Shown piece by piece: positions 31,214 through 43,798 of a stretch of 64,000 nt of DNA (positions within the stretch are counted from its first letter, which is position 1; each line of letters starts with the position of its first letter). A program made the position numbers and the translations under genes. The stretch comes from Acanthococcus lagerstroemiae. Lineage: Eukaryota > Arthropoda > Insecta > Hemiptera > Eriococcidae. Under the pieces are notes generated by a model that saw only the letters and a program-made list of their open reading frames with translations, was not told where the DNA came from and ran no database searches. Where the stretch lies: positions 38,994,001 through 39,058,000 of the forward strand of contig CM063106.1 in the NCBI GenBank assembly GCA_031841125.1, read 5' to 3'.

Positions 31214-34200
31214 CTATGAAAGAGTTTTAACACAGTATTATGATGCTTACAGCCTTCTTCCAAACTCGCTCAAATTTTTCCCCAGGTCAACTATTCTTGA
31301 AGTATTATGAATTATCCAAAATTTTTTCTTTTGGGGAAGTAATTCCTCCGTTGCCTTTCCCATGTATCCACCATTGCAAGCTAGTCAGTATCTGAAACTT
31401 TAGAGTGGGTTGTTGTACAACTTTCAAATAAAAATACACGACTACATATCTATATAGATCTGTTCATGTATCACATTTTTTCAGCTCAGTCGACGTTTGT
31501 CCTACCATGAACGTTCAAATAGCAGTTTCTACCCGAATTTTTCCTAACATGTTGCTGAAAGTTTGTGTTAACAGAATTCGCATATACAAGTCTGAAAAAG
31601 TTTAGGAAAGTGCCACCCACCAAGCCTTCCGCTCGGCGTCAATATAGGGAAAAGAACGTATCTTTATCGATACAAAACGAGTTTAAAAAATCACTTACAA
31701 AAGTTTCCAACCGTTTGTTGTCTATTTCAAAGGCCACGCTTTCTGTAATCGAGCTCATAACCATTCATTTACGTACAAGGATATAATGTGCAAGTTTTTA
31801 CAACACGACTTTCAGACGTTTTCCTCCGCAGTCTTATATTAAGGAAACGATGTGTTGGATCATTTTAACTAATTCTCAAATTAAAACGGGTGCCGGTGTG
31901 TTTAGAATTTCAATCAAAACTGGTAAACCGCGCTAAATATTTAAAGAAAAACGGTCGTTTGTCGTTCAGCCGGATAAAGTTTTTCAGTGTCGCACGTGGA
32001 AATCTTAACCACTGAATATAGCTAAACCGTCTACCTCGTTACCAATGGAATACTTCGACTGTTCATCGCCTTTTGCAACAATACCTCATCTTCTCCATTC
32101 GATGTAAAGCCGGGTACGAATACACTGCATTATAAAACATCCCTCATTTAGATTAGAGACTTTCTCTGTTTCAGACAGAGTCATTATACGAGAGTAATGT
32201 ATCGAAAATATTATGGTATCTTACTGGCTGTACGAAACTTTGAAACCGCATTCATTTCCTAAAAGGTGAAACGAAGAAGCCCAGCGAGAATTCTACATCG
32301 AACCGAAAATCTTGACGTGTACGTTAATGGCCACGACTATTCAAAATGGTTCTCTTTTAAAGGATAAACCTCTTTCTGATACTCCGCGAATGCGAAAAAA
32401 AGAATTTTTTAACGCGAACAGCAGATCAGAAGTTTTCCGAATAGAAAAGCAACGAAGAGAAGTTTTTTATTTTTTGTAATTCGAATTCTTTCTAATAAAA
32501 ATTGAAATCATATTCCATTGATAGATTCGGGAGATGCCTGTTTTTCGTGTATTTTTCCGTCTGCAAAAGGTGATGTAGATAGAGCAACCCACATTATCAC
32601 ATGAAAAAACGCAATGAAAGAAGAAGAAAAAACTGTATAGTAGCCTACAAGAAAGATAAGGCGTATACTTTATATTTGGATATTTGATCCTCCGGTGAAA
32701 GAAAATGTTGCTCTTTATCTGACCACAATCTGGGTTTACGGTGTATATCCGAAAATGTAAGCCTTCGCTTTTACAACGACGTATCCAAAAAAAAAAAAAT
32801 AAAAAAATATATATATAAAAAGCTGAACACTTCTTCGCATGAAACGTTGATTTTACTTTTCTTGCGTGTTCTTTTAACATGTAAACAACAAACCGTTAGC
32901 GATCAGAATATTTTTTTTGAAAGCGCCTTTTTTCTCGGATTGCGTTACTCGTCTTGAGTAATTCTAAACCAAATAGTCGACCTTCACCCTCGTGCTAAGC
33001 GATCTATCTTCCAGTTGAAAATCTAAAAACTGTCCCTTGATTTGATTTCGTAATACGATTTCCAAACAACCTTTAGGTCTACAGAGACTGAAGAAAATTT
33101 GTCTCCCCCTTTCCCCTAAGTGTACCATTTCTGATATGCGGAAAAGCGAACAGACTAGTCAGCCTGTGAAGCCGCTTGAGATACGTATTTAATTTTCCAG
33201 TTGATCTCAGCTGAGCTTCCAGTTTCGATATGAGTACATTTTAAAGTTGAATTTATTTTGGCCTCGTGCAGTAGTTTGACATCATAGATAGAGGCAGCTA
33301 CAGCAGTTACTTTCCCCATCATTTTGACCTACTACGCATACCTGATTTTTACATTTGCACGCATGTGAATAATATTCATCACATTCGCGCGTACTTGGGA
33401 GTAATTCCTTTGAGCGCGTGAGAAAAGGTAAGAGCATCATTAATGGATATGTTAGCGCACTCAAAGTTTGGTAGGTGTATCTTTGGAAGTTGTACGTTTG
33501 TACGCTCGGGATCAGTAGTTCGCTTGCGCCCTTCTATTTTTCGAATTGGTAAGTCGTGGCAAAGTTTTCAACTTCCCTCATCTTGTAGCTACAAAGTTTT
33601 TGAAAGGATGAACCTAAAATAAACTCCCTCCTATATTTAAACATACAGGGACTTGATCCCCGAATAGAGGGAGGCATTTGAAGATTAAGATTAAACTAAT
33701 TTTTAATCACACCTGTTGCTTCAATAAACAGTCCTAGGTCTGTTAAAGTCATAAGGAATGAGTACTCAATCGTATTAATATTATTTTCACCGTGTGCGCA
33801 AACATATAACTTTATTTCGACTGCAGACCTAAAACCAAGTATGCAAAGAAACTACATCATTTCACAGAATACCGAAATCGGGTGTACAAATGGTCAAGTT
33901 TTTCCAGACACTTCTCCAGGTCATTTGCACAAACGTGTAACACATACAGGTTGTAAGAACCGAGGATATCGCATTCTCAGTCCGAGCCTTTCACATCTCT
34001 AGCCCATAGCCGAGGACTGCTCTTTAACTGGTCAAGATAACAATAACAGTTGTGATTGGTTTTTAGCAGTCTGGGTACAAACTTCTTGTTTATGAAAAAA
34101 GGTGGTTGAAAACAAGTTTATAGAGTTGTCCTAGAACACTTGAATGAAATAGAAATGATGACGGGTGAGAATAGTAAGAAAATGTTGTCTCATTGATGAA

Positions 34201-36540
34201 GCCAGGCCACTAAGCCAGGTCGTCTAAGACTCGTGAAAACTTATTAAAAAGTCTGTAAGAATGTTTTTATTTTCAACTCGAACGAATCTTCGAAGCTCGT
34301 TTACAACTTCTGAGACTCTTTCATATTTATTTGGAACTCCTTGAGACTCTGCGAGACTCTAGTATGCCTGTTTCTGACTTGATAAAACTTCTTCATTCTA
34401 AAACTTTTCATTTTTAGTTTCGCCCCCTAGGAGGGGCAGTTGCTTCCATTCTCTTCCGTGGTATCCACGCCAGAGTTCTAGACCAACAGGGCGCAAAATA
34501 ACAACTCACCCAGCTCATTATTGTCTCACCAATATTTGCTTAGTTGATATAATGTTGGCCTAAGTTCGTATCCTATTAATATAGAAATTACCGTTATTGG
34601 AACAACTGTAATTAAAACCACCTGGCAATTCAGCTATACTATTATTTGAGTGAAATAACTTCGTTACTGAAAAATCATGGAAGACTTACTGGTACAGAAA
34701 GACTAACCCCCTCTAGCTTAGTTCAGGCGAAGCAGTCACTATTTTTTGCTTGCAGATATGCACTCAGTAATAAGTAAGAACCCCATAGTTTTTCGCTCGC
34801 TCCGTCCGCTCTTGCTCTCTGTTACACAGTCAAATCGAAAAGTTTACTTGACCTGATTTCGCATTACATTCGCCTCCACAAATCAATTTCGGCTCCTCTG
34901 ACCCTACGAACGCCGGTCTCGCAGTCCTTTTCTCTTTTCTCCGTGTTTCAAATCCAAAATAAATTGATTTCGTCTTTCGGAGCGGCGCTCTAAACGAAAT
35001 TATCTATAATTAACAACTTTTAATTCCCTCTTAATTATTAATTCTCTCTCGCTGATTTTAAATTTTGAAATTTCGTCACGTCCTCGCGAGAAAATTAAGA
35101 AGCTTTTGATTTTACAAACTTCGCATTCTTTACAAAGATACATTTTTTTGACTGACTGCTTAGCTTCGCCTAGCTGCGTCAAAAACCGTTTCACTGGTCG
35201 ATCTTGTTTTTTCGTTTCCATCGGGAGCAGGTATTCGAGTAAACGAAAAATATCGAGAGAGAATTTTTCTGTTCTGAATGCGAGTAATCCTTCTTCCATC
35301 CTGGAATCAGTATAACAAGGCGTTCAACTGGAGGTGAGATTCCCTCTTGGAGTACCTTTACTTCCTCTGCGGGAACATTGTAACGCCACGAACATTTCAG
35401 TCTTCTGTAAATAGAATTCCATTTTCAGATTTCTTCGATTGGCACGCCGTCGTCATCAGCAAGACTTGCAAAATGACGTTCGGGGGTGCAAGGGTGGCTG
35501 GGGCACGATGATGCGGAAGCGTTGAAACGTTGAAAGCGTTTTCGCAGTTGTTTCGGCGCTACTCTGTATCTTGGATTGCGTCTCTTCCTCTCTTCTCGTT
35601 TCCATTTTCTCGTCTACATATTTTGAAAATAAAAGCAGAGTCGCGATCCTCCTCTACACTTGAAAGGATGTTACCAAGTTCTTGTAATTAATTCGCGAAG
35701 CGGAAAAAGGTTACGTATCCCGGCCCGGCATCTTACACATCATCTAACCACCCACATTATATTGACGTCATCGATGAAGTGTTTTCTTCTTTTTCCCTCT
35801 TCCCTCTCTTACTCTCGCTCTCTCTCCCCCTACCCTTATTTTTTTTGTAACTTTAAACAGTAATATAAAGGCTTTTTAATAACTTCCGCGACTCGCCTTT
35901 CGTGTATTTATGTTTAATTTTTTCTTCCTCAGTGTCGGGATAAATGTTTAAGCTGTGAGGTTATTCGTGCCGCAACTCGGCTCGGGCACATAGGAAAGCG
36001 TACAAAAGAAAAAGCTTGCTTCCGCTTTGTATACACCTAGCGCTGGGCGAGGTTTATCAACGAGCAGACTTTCGCGGTAAGGTCGAAAATGTATACCCAC
36101 CGTTGAATAGTGCTTAGGAAAAGGTAACGCGCCGTATTCTTTTATTGTCTGTTTTTCTTGCCTGCTTTCGCGCTTAAAGCTCAAATCATCGTCATATTGC
36201 TTCCTGCTTCCGCCTTGCTCGAGCCTTGTACAGGTTAAAGATGAACCGCTGAACGCTAAATACCTTCGTTAGAATCAACTCCAGCGGTCGTTATAGTTCG
36301 GCACCTCTGGGTATTTTTAATGAACATCATCTTTTCTCAGTTATCGCGTCCGTACATCGGCGTCACACAGAAAAACATGAAGCAAAATCGTTATAGCAAA
36401 CCTTTTCAACGACTTTAGACGATACAAGCCAACTCGCTGAGTTGGCAGAAGTGACACTGGCGAAAGTAACAACGGAAGAATCTAGCTATATCACACTTTA
36501 TTCGATTCTTAATAAATACAACAAAATTTAACGTTATACT
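31212..36540. other. Long mostly unique stretch, no gene supported
   Basis: About 5.3 kb without a domain-bearing frame. 31850-33000 and 34790-36300 are CpG-containing, unique-looking sequence. A degenerate agtctt motif block is at about 34200-34400 (cgtctaagactcgtg, ttaaaaagtctgtaag, tctgcgagactctag). A CT-rich run lies at 35795-35832. Short frames on both strands (for example 32467-32880 minus and 35000-35299 minus) overlap low-complexity tracts and show no family features. Confidence 0.4.
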
Positions 36541-36830
36541 CTCCACATCAACAGCTCAAAAGACACTGGGCAAAAACATAAACACACAACAGCCAACAGA
36601 AACCGGTATAACAACAGACCACAACAATAAGCCATTAGACTAATATCCAAGCCAAACCAACCAATGGGAAAACAGACTACATCTCACCATACAGTACTAA
36701 TCGAACTTATACTATACAAGCCATACGCTGTAAGAACCACTAGTAGCAAGATATAATTGAAGATGGACTAACTACAGAAAATAGCTCTCAAACGAATAAA
36801 CTACTGAAAGTAAATTCAGTATCTTCATTA
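36540..36830 (+). repeat. Retroelement 3'-end module, copy 1
   Basis: An A/C-rich segment with ccaaccaatggg and ctcaccatacagtactaatc (about 36685-36703), then ttgaagatggactaactaca and atagctctcaaa. The order and several words match 61930-62240, where ctcaccatacggtactagtc is followed by tgatgatggcataacagccg and aaagcgctctgg. A gatgatgg...gccgaaa.cgctct ending is typical of some retroelement 3' ends. The family is not identified. Confidence 0.5.
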
Positions 36831-37149
36831 CTTACACCTCGAGGAAGTTAATCCAAGACTTAAAATAAAGTAAGACTCGATACGAGTTGGACTGGCATCA
36901 AAATGAATTCACTTTGATGATTAAGACATTGATTTCATAGGTGAGCACAGCCGTTAAGTAAACGTACTTTTAATATCAAACTTGGTGTCATTTATTTTTA
37001 CAATATAATTTGTCATTCATTCAAAGTATCTGACTTGAACCCACTGCTTGTGCCTGCTATATTGGTCTTCTCCAAACCAGGATATACTCAGGGCTTTGGC
37101 CGAGACAAATCCAAAATACCAAGCCACCCTATGTTGTTCAGTTTTCATC
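36831..37149. other. No gene seen
   Basis: A+T-rich sequence between the retroelement module and dispersed repeat B. Nothing is recognised. Confidence 0.4.
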
Positions 37150-37955
37150 TGAAAAAGTGCGAATTCAGTGTTCCTCTCCTAACCTATATGTATATTTTGT
37201 TGACACAGATATGTCTCATGGCCTTTGAGTATAAATCTCCTGGAGAGATACGTACAATTATACGCGCGTGGAACTGTAGAGCGCGCTATACCGTGTGATG
37301 CGTGCGTTTCTGTCATGCGAATGCCCCATTGTAAACAAAATGATTGCCATTAGCTTTCATTAGCACCGGGGTATCTGCATGGCAGAAAAGCGCGCTCTAC
37401 AGGTCCAGCATAGGAAACATGGTTTCTAACCCTCCACGAGATTTATACTCAAAGCTCATGGCTCGCCACGCGAAAGAGAAAAATTCCGCAGAAAAACGTT
37501 ACTATCGAGTTGTAGTTGTGTATTCCTCTTTGCGCGGTCATTCATTCAGCCACCTTTCACCCCGGCCGACGTGGAGAATGCTGAGTGATACTGATAATGG
37601 ACGACTATTGCCTGTTCAACTAGTTCAAAGAGAGAATAAAGAAATGAATCATGAGCATGCGGGCCTGGTGGGAGAGGGAAGGGTAATTGTTCACACTAGG
37701 TGGGCAAGCGCGTCAGATTCATTGCTTGAGTATACTTCGCTCTGACTGGAAGCATGAATGCCAGAATGCGTTTACTTTTTTTATACTTCATAGAATGAAT
37801 AGATGTGTATTAATTCGTTATTAAATTGTGCAGTACAAGTATTTGGATGAGAATGTCTGCCTCACTGAGAATCATTGTTACAGAATGCGGTCGCCTGGAG
37901 GACATATCCTTATAACAATGTTCTTCCATGCAGCGGTTGGACTTTTTCTTTTATG
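37150..37955 (+). repeat. Dispersed repeat B, copy 2 (plus orientation, MITE-interrupted)
   Basis: This is homologous to the reverse complement of 25975-26560. Matching landmarks are gatatgtct before the MITE, ctcgccacgcgaaagagaaa after it, gggagagggaaggg, cagattcattgcttgag, tctgactggaa, gtgtattaattcgttatta and gcagcggttggac. The overall match looks diverged (roughly 75-85% by eye). The 133-residue frame at 37344-37745 crosses the MITE edge and is not a gene. Confidence 0.7.
37223..37454. mobile_element. 232-bp MITE with 17-bp perfect TIRs and 8-bp duplication
   Basis: ctttgagtataaatctc (37223-37239) is the perfect reverse complement of gagatttatactcaaag (37438-37454). Weaker complementarity continues inward, including the perfect pair tgtagagcgcgct/agcgcgctctaca. 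The octamer ctcatggc flanks both ends (37215-37222 and 37455-37462). The homologous repeat at 26 kb has a single related octamer (ttaatggc on its minus strand) and no insert, so the empty site is visible. The 8-bp duplication suggests a hAT-type or another 8-bp transposase, although the TIR does not begin CAG. It is non-coding. Confidence 0.8.
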
Positions 37956-39383
37956 CACAGCTTCCTCAATCAGTAGTAAGGTATTATGGTATGTATTTTC
38001 ATTCTCTTGGTGACCCTGTAGACAAACTGAAAGAATATTAAGGGAACTCTAGTACTCCGGCCAGTCCCAAAGACGAAAAGAAGAATTGATACTTGTAGAA
38101 TTCCACTTCTCAACTAAAATGGGGAGATGAAAAAGACAACTAAAGTGAGCGCCAACCAAGAGAATACAATCGCACCACAACCTATAGCTCAAACAGGTAG
38201 AGATTTCATGGCCTCCAGTCACAAGGTTGACAATTCCAATCAAACCCAGAGTAAAATCATATTAGGTCCACTTTTAATCCTAAGACAAAGAAAAAATAAG
38301 AAAAAGAAACCAATAAGTTCACATCTCAGGTATCCACTCTCCCTCAACAAATGTCCATCGTAACAAAAATTAATGATCAAATGTTCGAGAAAATGTGGTT
38401 ACAAGAAACACAGAACAAAACACTTTATAATCAACTAAAAAGAGTTCTTCAAGTACGAAAATGCAGAAAGTTGAACCTTTAACCACGCGAGCAAAATAAT
38501 GTGGTTTGTGCAAAAACAACTCATCAACAAATAAAAATAAATAAATAAATAAATTTAACAAATAAAATAATATTTGAATATCAGAAACAAAATGAAACTC
38601 AAACATATAAGATTTCACCACAAAAACTTTCACGGGTTCACGAAAACTAGGATAAAATCATGCCTGAAAATAGTTTTCCCAAATATCTCGTTGACCCAAA
38701 AGAAAACAGAGCCCGAAAATTCAAAATTTCAACTGAATTCGAAAAACATCCAAATATGTAAGAAAAATGATAACATGGAAACAGTTCAAAGTACTTAGGG
38801 GTATCAAATTAGAAAAAATAGACGGTGCAAAGTACCTGAAGTAGAACATTTCAGAAGTATGTAAAAAGAACTATAATATCTTCCATATACTGGATAATAT
38901 GGTGTGGTGGGACGTATGGCGATGCACGCATACCAAAAAGGCCCCTAAGACACCGCACCTCGGCCCCGGAAACTACCTTCTCAAATATCGCATCAGTGGC
39001 CGGAGGGACATATACTGGATACCATCCAAAAGTATAAAAATAACATGGACTTTCGATATCATCCAAAAATATACCGTAATAATAATTTCATTCTCGTTAT
39101 GTGCAAAATACGTAGTTTGCTAAAAAAAAAAAAAAAAAAAAAAAAAAACTGGTGGAAAACGAAGTATGTACTCGTAGTAACAAAAATGTTGCAAACACCA
39201 TTGGAATTATTTTGTCATTTAATTAGTTTTGGAACATCTACATGAAATTATACAATGAAAATTACGTCCGATAATGTCAACATTTCAATTCTTTCACCAT
39301 CAATTTTTAAGTAAAATGTGAAAGTAGTCGATAGTTTTGTCATATTTTTTTCATCCAAATAACCGATTTCATGAGGTAGAACC
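37956..39383. other. No gene supported; poly(A) run
   Basis: A run of about 26 A at 39122-39147 could be an old retroposed tail. Frames at 38127-38363 (plus) and 38851-39066 (minus) show no recognised domain. The minus frame has a relatively balanced composition but no supporting structure. Confidence 0.4.
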
Positions 39384-39495
39384 GCATAACCAGTTTTATA
39401 TAATAGAACTGGTTAACTGGTGTTATATGTATGTATAATAGAACTGGATAACTGGTTTTATATGATTCAAACAGGATAACCAGTTTTATACAACA
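39384..39495. repeat. Minisatellite of ataaccagttttata / tagaactggataactgg units
   Basis: About three imperfect units of roughly 40 bp. Each holds a mutually complementary pair of words (aaccagtttta and taaactggtt-like), so the array also folds on itself. Confidence 0.6.
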
Positions 39496-42129
39496 GAGCC
39501 AGATAAAAAGCTCTCTTTTGTTGAATTCATAAGTTCGGAGGTTAGGTACACATAGACAGTGTGGGTCGCTGGCTTTCAAAAATGTTTTAGGTACATTAAT
39601 CAGAGCACGTGAAAAACTCAACTGAGATTTTTATTTTATTTGCTCTAAATTGAGTTGGAATGTCTGATTCCGTTCGCAGTTTCTCGCGTTATTCTTCTGT
39701 CAAGAAGATTCAGATGTTTTTAAAAGTTCAGTTCGTTAGAAGGGGGTTAGTATGAGTTACTTTTTCTTCAACTTCTTTTTCTTCTTCCTGACCTCTTTCT
39801 ATGTGTCCCTTGGAATCTTGAATAATAACTCTCTTCACTTTGGGCTGTTTGACTTCTTAACTCTTTTTTTTTTAGCACATTCAAATTGAAAGGAGAGCTA
39901 ATACACTCCGGAAACTGGATACACAAATCTATAATTTGACCCATTAGTTTTCATACAATTGACTTGGACGCTAGAAAAATAGTGTTTTCAGCATCTTTTA
40001 TGAATTCTAATGAACTGATCTCCCTTTCCAATTTCCGATCAGCTAAAGGTAACTTACTTACAATTCCTGAAATTTCAGACTAAAGATAAAATTAGGGTCG
40101 GGGTGAAGTTGCATCAAAATTTGTAGCCGTGTTCTAACTATGTTACAAACATACGATTTAGTCTAAACCATATTCGGACTCATAGGAACGCACTCTGAAA
40201 ATTTCAGCATTCTACGAGTAGTATGGCTTAAGTCCCAACTTCAACCGTACTCACGTACAACCGGAACAGTTTATAAGGATAAAAGATGCTTTTGCTGGCT
40301 TGTAAAATGGACACGAACATCTTTCAACGCCGACTCAGCGAGCTCAATTTTTTTAGATATTTTGATTTGTTGCAGTCGGATTGCTGTGAGAAAAGTAAGA
40401 TCGGTCAACGACATGCTAGCCGTTACATTTTTCGCCGAGCAGCTAAACGCTGAACCGGGCTCCTCGCCACATCCGGCCGTTTTCAAACTTTTCGGTCATT
40501 TTGATGAACGAGATTTTTTTATCTCGCAACGCACGTATTTTCCTTATATTCCGCAATAAAAATTTCTTCCTGTATATTATTTCTAACGACGAGACGTTAC
40601 TGGGATAAGGGATACAGGGAGCGAGCGAGAGATAGAGAGAGAAAGAAGAAAAACTACGAGAAGTGAGAAGTCGTTTTCGTGCAGCCATATTATTTGACTG
40701 CAAATCGAGCTACCCGAAATTAGCGGTGCGTAAAACAGTTCACCTTCTTTCGTTATAATTATTTTTCTCGTTTAAATTACGTTTACTCGGCAAATACAAG
40801 TTTCGCGATGCTAGACTGCGCAAACTGTTTGAAGTCTACATTTTCTTTTTCTTTTTCACCTCCAGTTTACTTTTAGCGCACAGCCTTTTCTCTTTTATGC
40901 TGGAGGCAAACGCGAGGCTTTCAGATTTATTCAACCCGCTCTATAGAACGGAGAAGAAGAAAAAAAAAAACAACTTGGACGATTTCGAATTTTTGGTCAC
41001 TTTTCCTCTCTATATTGAGTAGAGAATTTCAATAAATATTCGCAATGTATTTACCTACGTGGAATGCCTTTAAGGTTTAGTAGGTTTCGAAGAAAATACA
41101 GAACAGAATCTGCTATCTACAAAATCGACAGTTAGGTCAGGTATTGATAGTCAGCTACTCTTTTTATAAAAATCTCTGTAATTAAGAAATACCGACGGAT
41201 TGGCTAATGACATTAATTACAATATATTATGATCGGAATTAATACTGATGGCAGTTAAAATATCCATATTTAAATATAGAAAATCAGCGTGCGAATTATT
41301 CATCAAATAATCAAAATTTAAAATACTGGTTGTTAAAAACTGGTTGTTTGAATATCGACAGTCGAAGTAAGTATATTACCAACAGTACGCAATGATAACA
41401 CTGTGCAACAAAATATTTAGACATGACTACTTATGATCTTTATTCTTGCCTCTTACATCATAGTTAATGACAAATTGACCATCTATCGACTGAGACTTTA
41501 TTTTCAAGCAAGATAATGGACACATTTGAATTTGGTCACGCAGTGGTAGTATACGTGTTTGGCAGACATCTAGAACAAAAACAAAATTTTAAGTGGTCTA
41601 TTGCAGTTTTTTGTTTTTTCTAGACCTAAGCTATCCAAAATTACCAACGAAAACCCATAGACAAACCGAGAAAAAAAAAACTGCTGCACAGTGTACTTTG
41701 TCAATCGACGCGTCGATATTCCTCGATAGACCAAGGAATCTGATAATCAACCTGTTGCTATTTATTCATAGTGGAAATGTGCATACACAGTATCTCATTT
41801 AATTGGTAACAGTGTATCGAATTTGTGTTATTTCTGCCAACATTCTGAAGAAGAGTACAGCGAGGCCATTTTTTCGCAGGAAGACGGGAGTTGGAGCATT
41901 TTCAGGGAACAAAGTAAATTAACCGAAGAAACTCTAATTTTCATTAAAAAAAAAACAAAAAAAAACATGAAATAACAGCTGCTGGTACACAAGGAGGATA
42001 ACGAGAATGACTGTCCCTCCTAGATAAAAAGATATTGGTTAATTCAAAATGCCTCGAAAATAGTTGAACCGTGGAAAGATCTTTGAATTTCAAAGTACAT
42101 ACTTTGCAAGGATTTTATTCACAAGAAAT
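39496..42129. other. Unique A+T-rich sequence, no gene supported
   Basis: CTT-rich runs occur near 39765-39790, a GA-rich run near 40620-40650, and A runs near 41945-41967. 40300-40960 looks like non-repetitive sequence with short overlapping frames on both strands. No protein family is recognised. Confidence 0.4.
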
Positions 42130-42660
42130 CTTCAACAAGTTGGAACTATCTTAAGATTTTTAAAACTGTTTGTTTGGGGTCTTACAGAGTCATAAATAAG
42201 TTTTCATAACGGTTAAAACAGACCTAAAAATTTAGAAGAGTTTTAAGGAGTCTTTAAAAAGCTAGATGAAATTAAGAACAATCATATTAGAAACAACTTG
42301 ATTTAGTCTTGGATTGTCGCCATCCATTTGGAAGTTTTTAAGAGCTTTTCAAGCAAACTGGAAGAAGAAATGAAAATAGTTGTAATCGGAACTTCAAACA
42401 GTCTTTGGGAGTCTTAAACAAGTCTGAAAGAGTTTTAGAGTTTTAAAAAACGATCAATGTATTTTAAACGAACGCAAAAAACCGTTAACTTTCTCGATCA
42501 TGTTTGGAAAAATCCTGGTGTAGTTTGGCAGTTATGTAAAGTCTTAAACGAGTTTTAAACAGGTTTCGCAAGTCTTGAACAAGTTTTGAAAAGACTTCGA
42601 GAGTCCTAAACAAGTTTGAAAGTGTCTACAGATACTGAAGGAGCATTGAGGAGTCATCGC
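42130..42660. repeat. Longest block of degenerate agtcttaaacaagttttaaa motifs
   Basis: Words such as gtcttaaacgagttttaaac, caagtcttgaacaagttttg and agtctttaaaaagc recur every 15-40 bp over about 500 bp. The period is irregular and divergence is high, unlike a young satellite. Shorter blocks of the same type occur near 10.2, 15.1, 21.3 and 34.3 kb. Confidence 0.5.
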
Positions 42661-43113
42661 TGGCCTGAAATATTGATATCTTCTCCTTGAGAGAAAAAAA
42701 TGATTGGCATTTCGATGATTATTAGGAACGCTCGAAGATTCGTCATCTAGTTGATGTTTCAGTAATTGAATAATACCAATGTTTCATATTTCGGAATATT
42801 TCCACCACTAAAAAAAAAAAATTGTTCACAGAACAATTTTCTTCATCAACTCGCTCATTATATTATTACGATCTTGAAAACGTAGGAATGATTTGAAAAG
42901 TAGTCGGTAGAGAGGTTCCAAAACAATTCAATTCTCATACATTCTAGATCCCCCCCCCCACCAGATACCATCCTAGATCCGCCACTACTACCGGAGGTGA
43001 TTGCTCATTTCAGTCATAAAAGGATAGGAACGTACCGATAGAGGAAGGACAACTTCCCTTCCCTCCGTAGGAATTTTTCACTTAGCAGTTGGTAAAATTT
43101 ACTATTTAAGTCA
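42661..43113. other. No gene; partial hAT-like MITE end
   Basis: catcctagatccgccactac at about 42970-42989, preceded by a C run, is on the minus strand a gtggcggatctagg word typical of hAT MITE termini. No partner was found. A short palindrome aattgttc-aca-gaacaatt lies at about 42821-42839. Confidence 0.35.
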
Positions 43114-43350
43114 GACGAGTCGGAAAAATCCAACAAGTTAGAAAGTTTTTTTTTTTGCTTTGTTCCTTGGGAATTGAGGGAATTGAGTTGAGAAGTTGGA
43201 AAAACTCAACAAGTCAAACGGTTTTTATTTTTTTGTTTTGATGCTTGGGAATTTTGAGTTGAGTCACTTAAAAAAATCCACCAAGTTAAAAGTTTTTTTT
43301 CTTCTTTTTTTTTTGCCTTGATACTTGGGAATTCTGAATTGAGTCAGTTG
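43114..43350. repeat. Three-unit minisatellite, ~75-90 bp period
   Basis: Units start near 43114, 43187 and 43258. Each reads gagtcg/gaagttgga or gagtcactt, then aaaatcca.caagt.a.a, a T-rich tract, and ttgatgcttgggaatt or a variant ending in gag. They are diverged by point changes and T-tract length. Confidence 0.65.
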
Positions 43351-43798
43351 GGACTTTCACAATTACTTGCCAAAATCTTCGTAGAGAGAGAGAGGGAGCA
43401 AACTCTTCCCTAACCCTCAAGATCACTAACAATGAAAATTTCTTCACAATCAAGATGAAGAAATAATTATCTGTGTAAGATAGCTCTGTTTGTGAAAGTA
43501 AAACATGAAAAAAAAAATGAAAAGTTTGAAACAAGTTTAAGAATCTTAGCCTCTTATGCTTTCTAGTTTCAAACCTGATACGCAATCACACCCTATTACT
43601 ATTAAAGTTAGATATTTACTCGATCACCCGAAAGGATTCACTTCAAAATTTTTAATCTGTAATAATTAGGAAATTTTCAGTTTTTATTGATTCCTTAAGT
43701 GATGATTCTTGGAAAAATTCAAAATTGTGTTGGAATTAGTTAATTTATTATACTCTTAATGATACATGCGAATTCTCAAGTTCCTGCTTTTAGGTTAA
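43351..43798. other. A+T-rich spacer, no gene
   Basis: The 99-residue minus-strand frame 43286-43585 crosses the minisatellite and A/T runs and has no domain. Confidence 0.4.

Noticed and set aside
30817..31263. 148-residue minus-strand protein with an asparagine run
   Set aside because: The run is the (ATT)n microsatellite, and the rest is antisense to a LINE tail.
32467..32880. 137-residue minus-strand F/R-rich frame
   Set aside because: It crosses A/T runs, the hydrophobic pattern follows low complexity, and no domain is seen.
37344..37745. 133-residue plus-strand frame
   Set aside because: It starts inside the 232-bp MITE and runs into dispersed repeat B. It is not conserved as a frame in the 26-kb copy.
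38127..38363. 78-residue K-rich frame
   Set aside because: A-rich composition explains the openness, and there are no family features.
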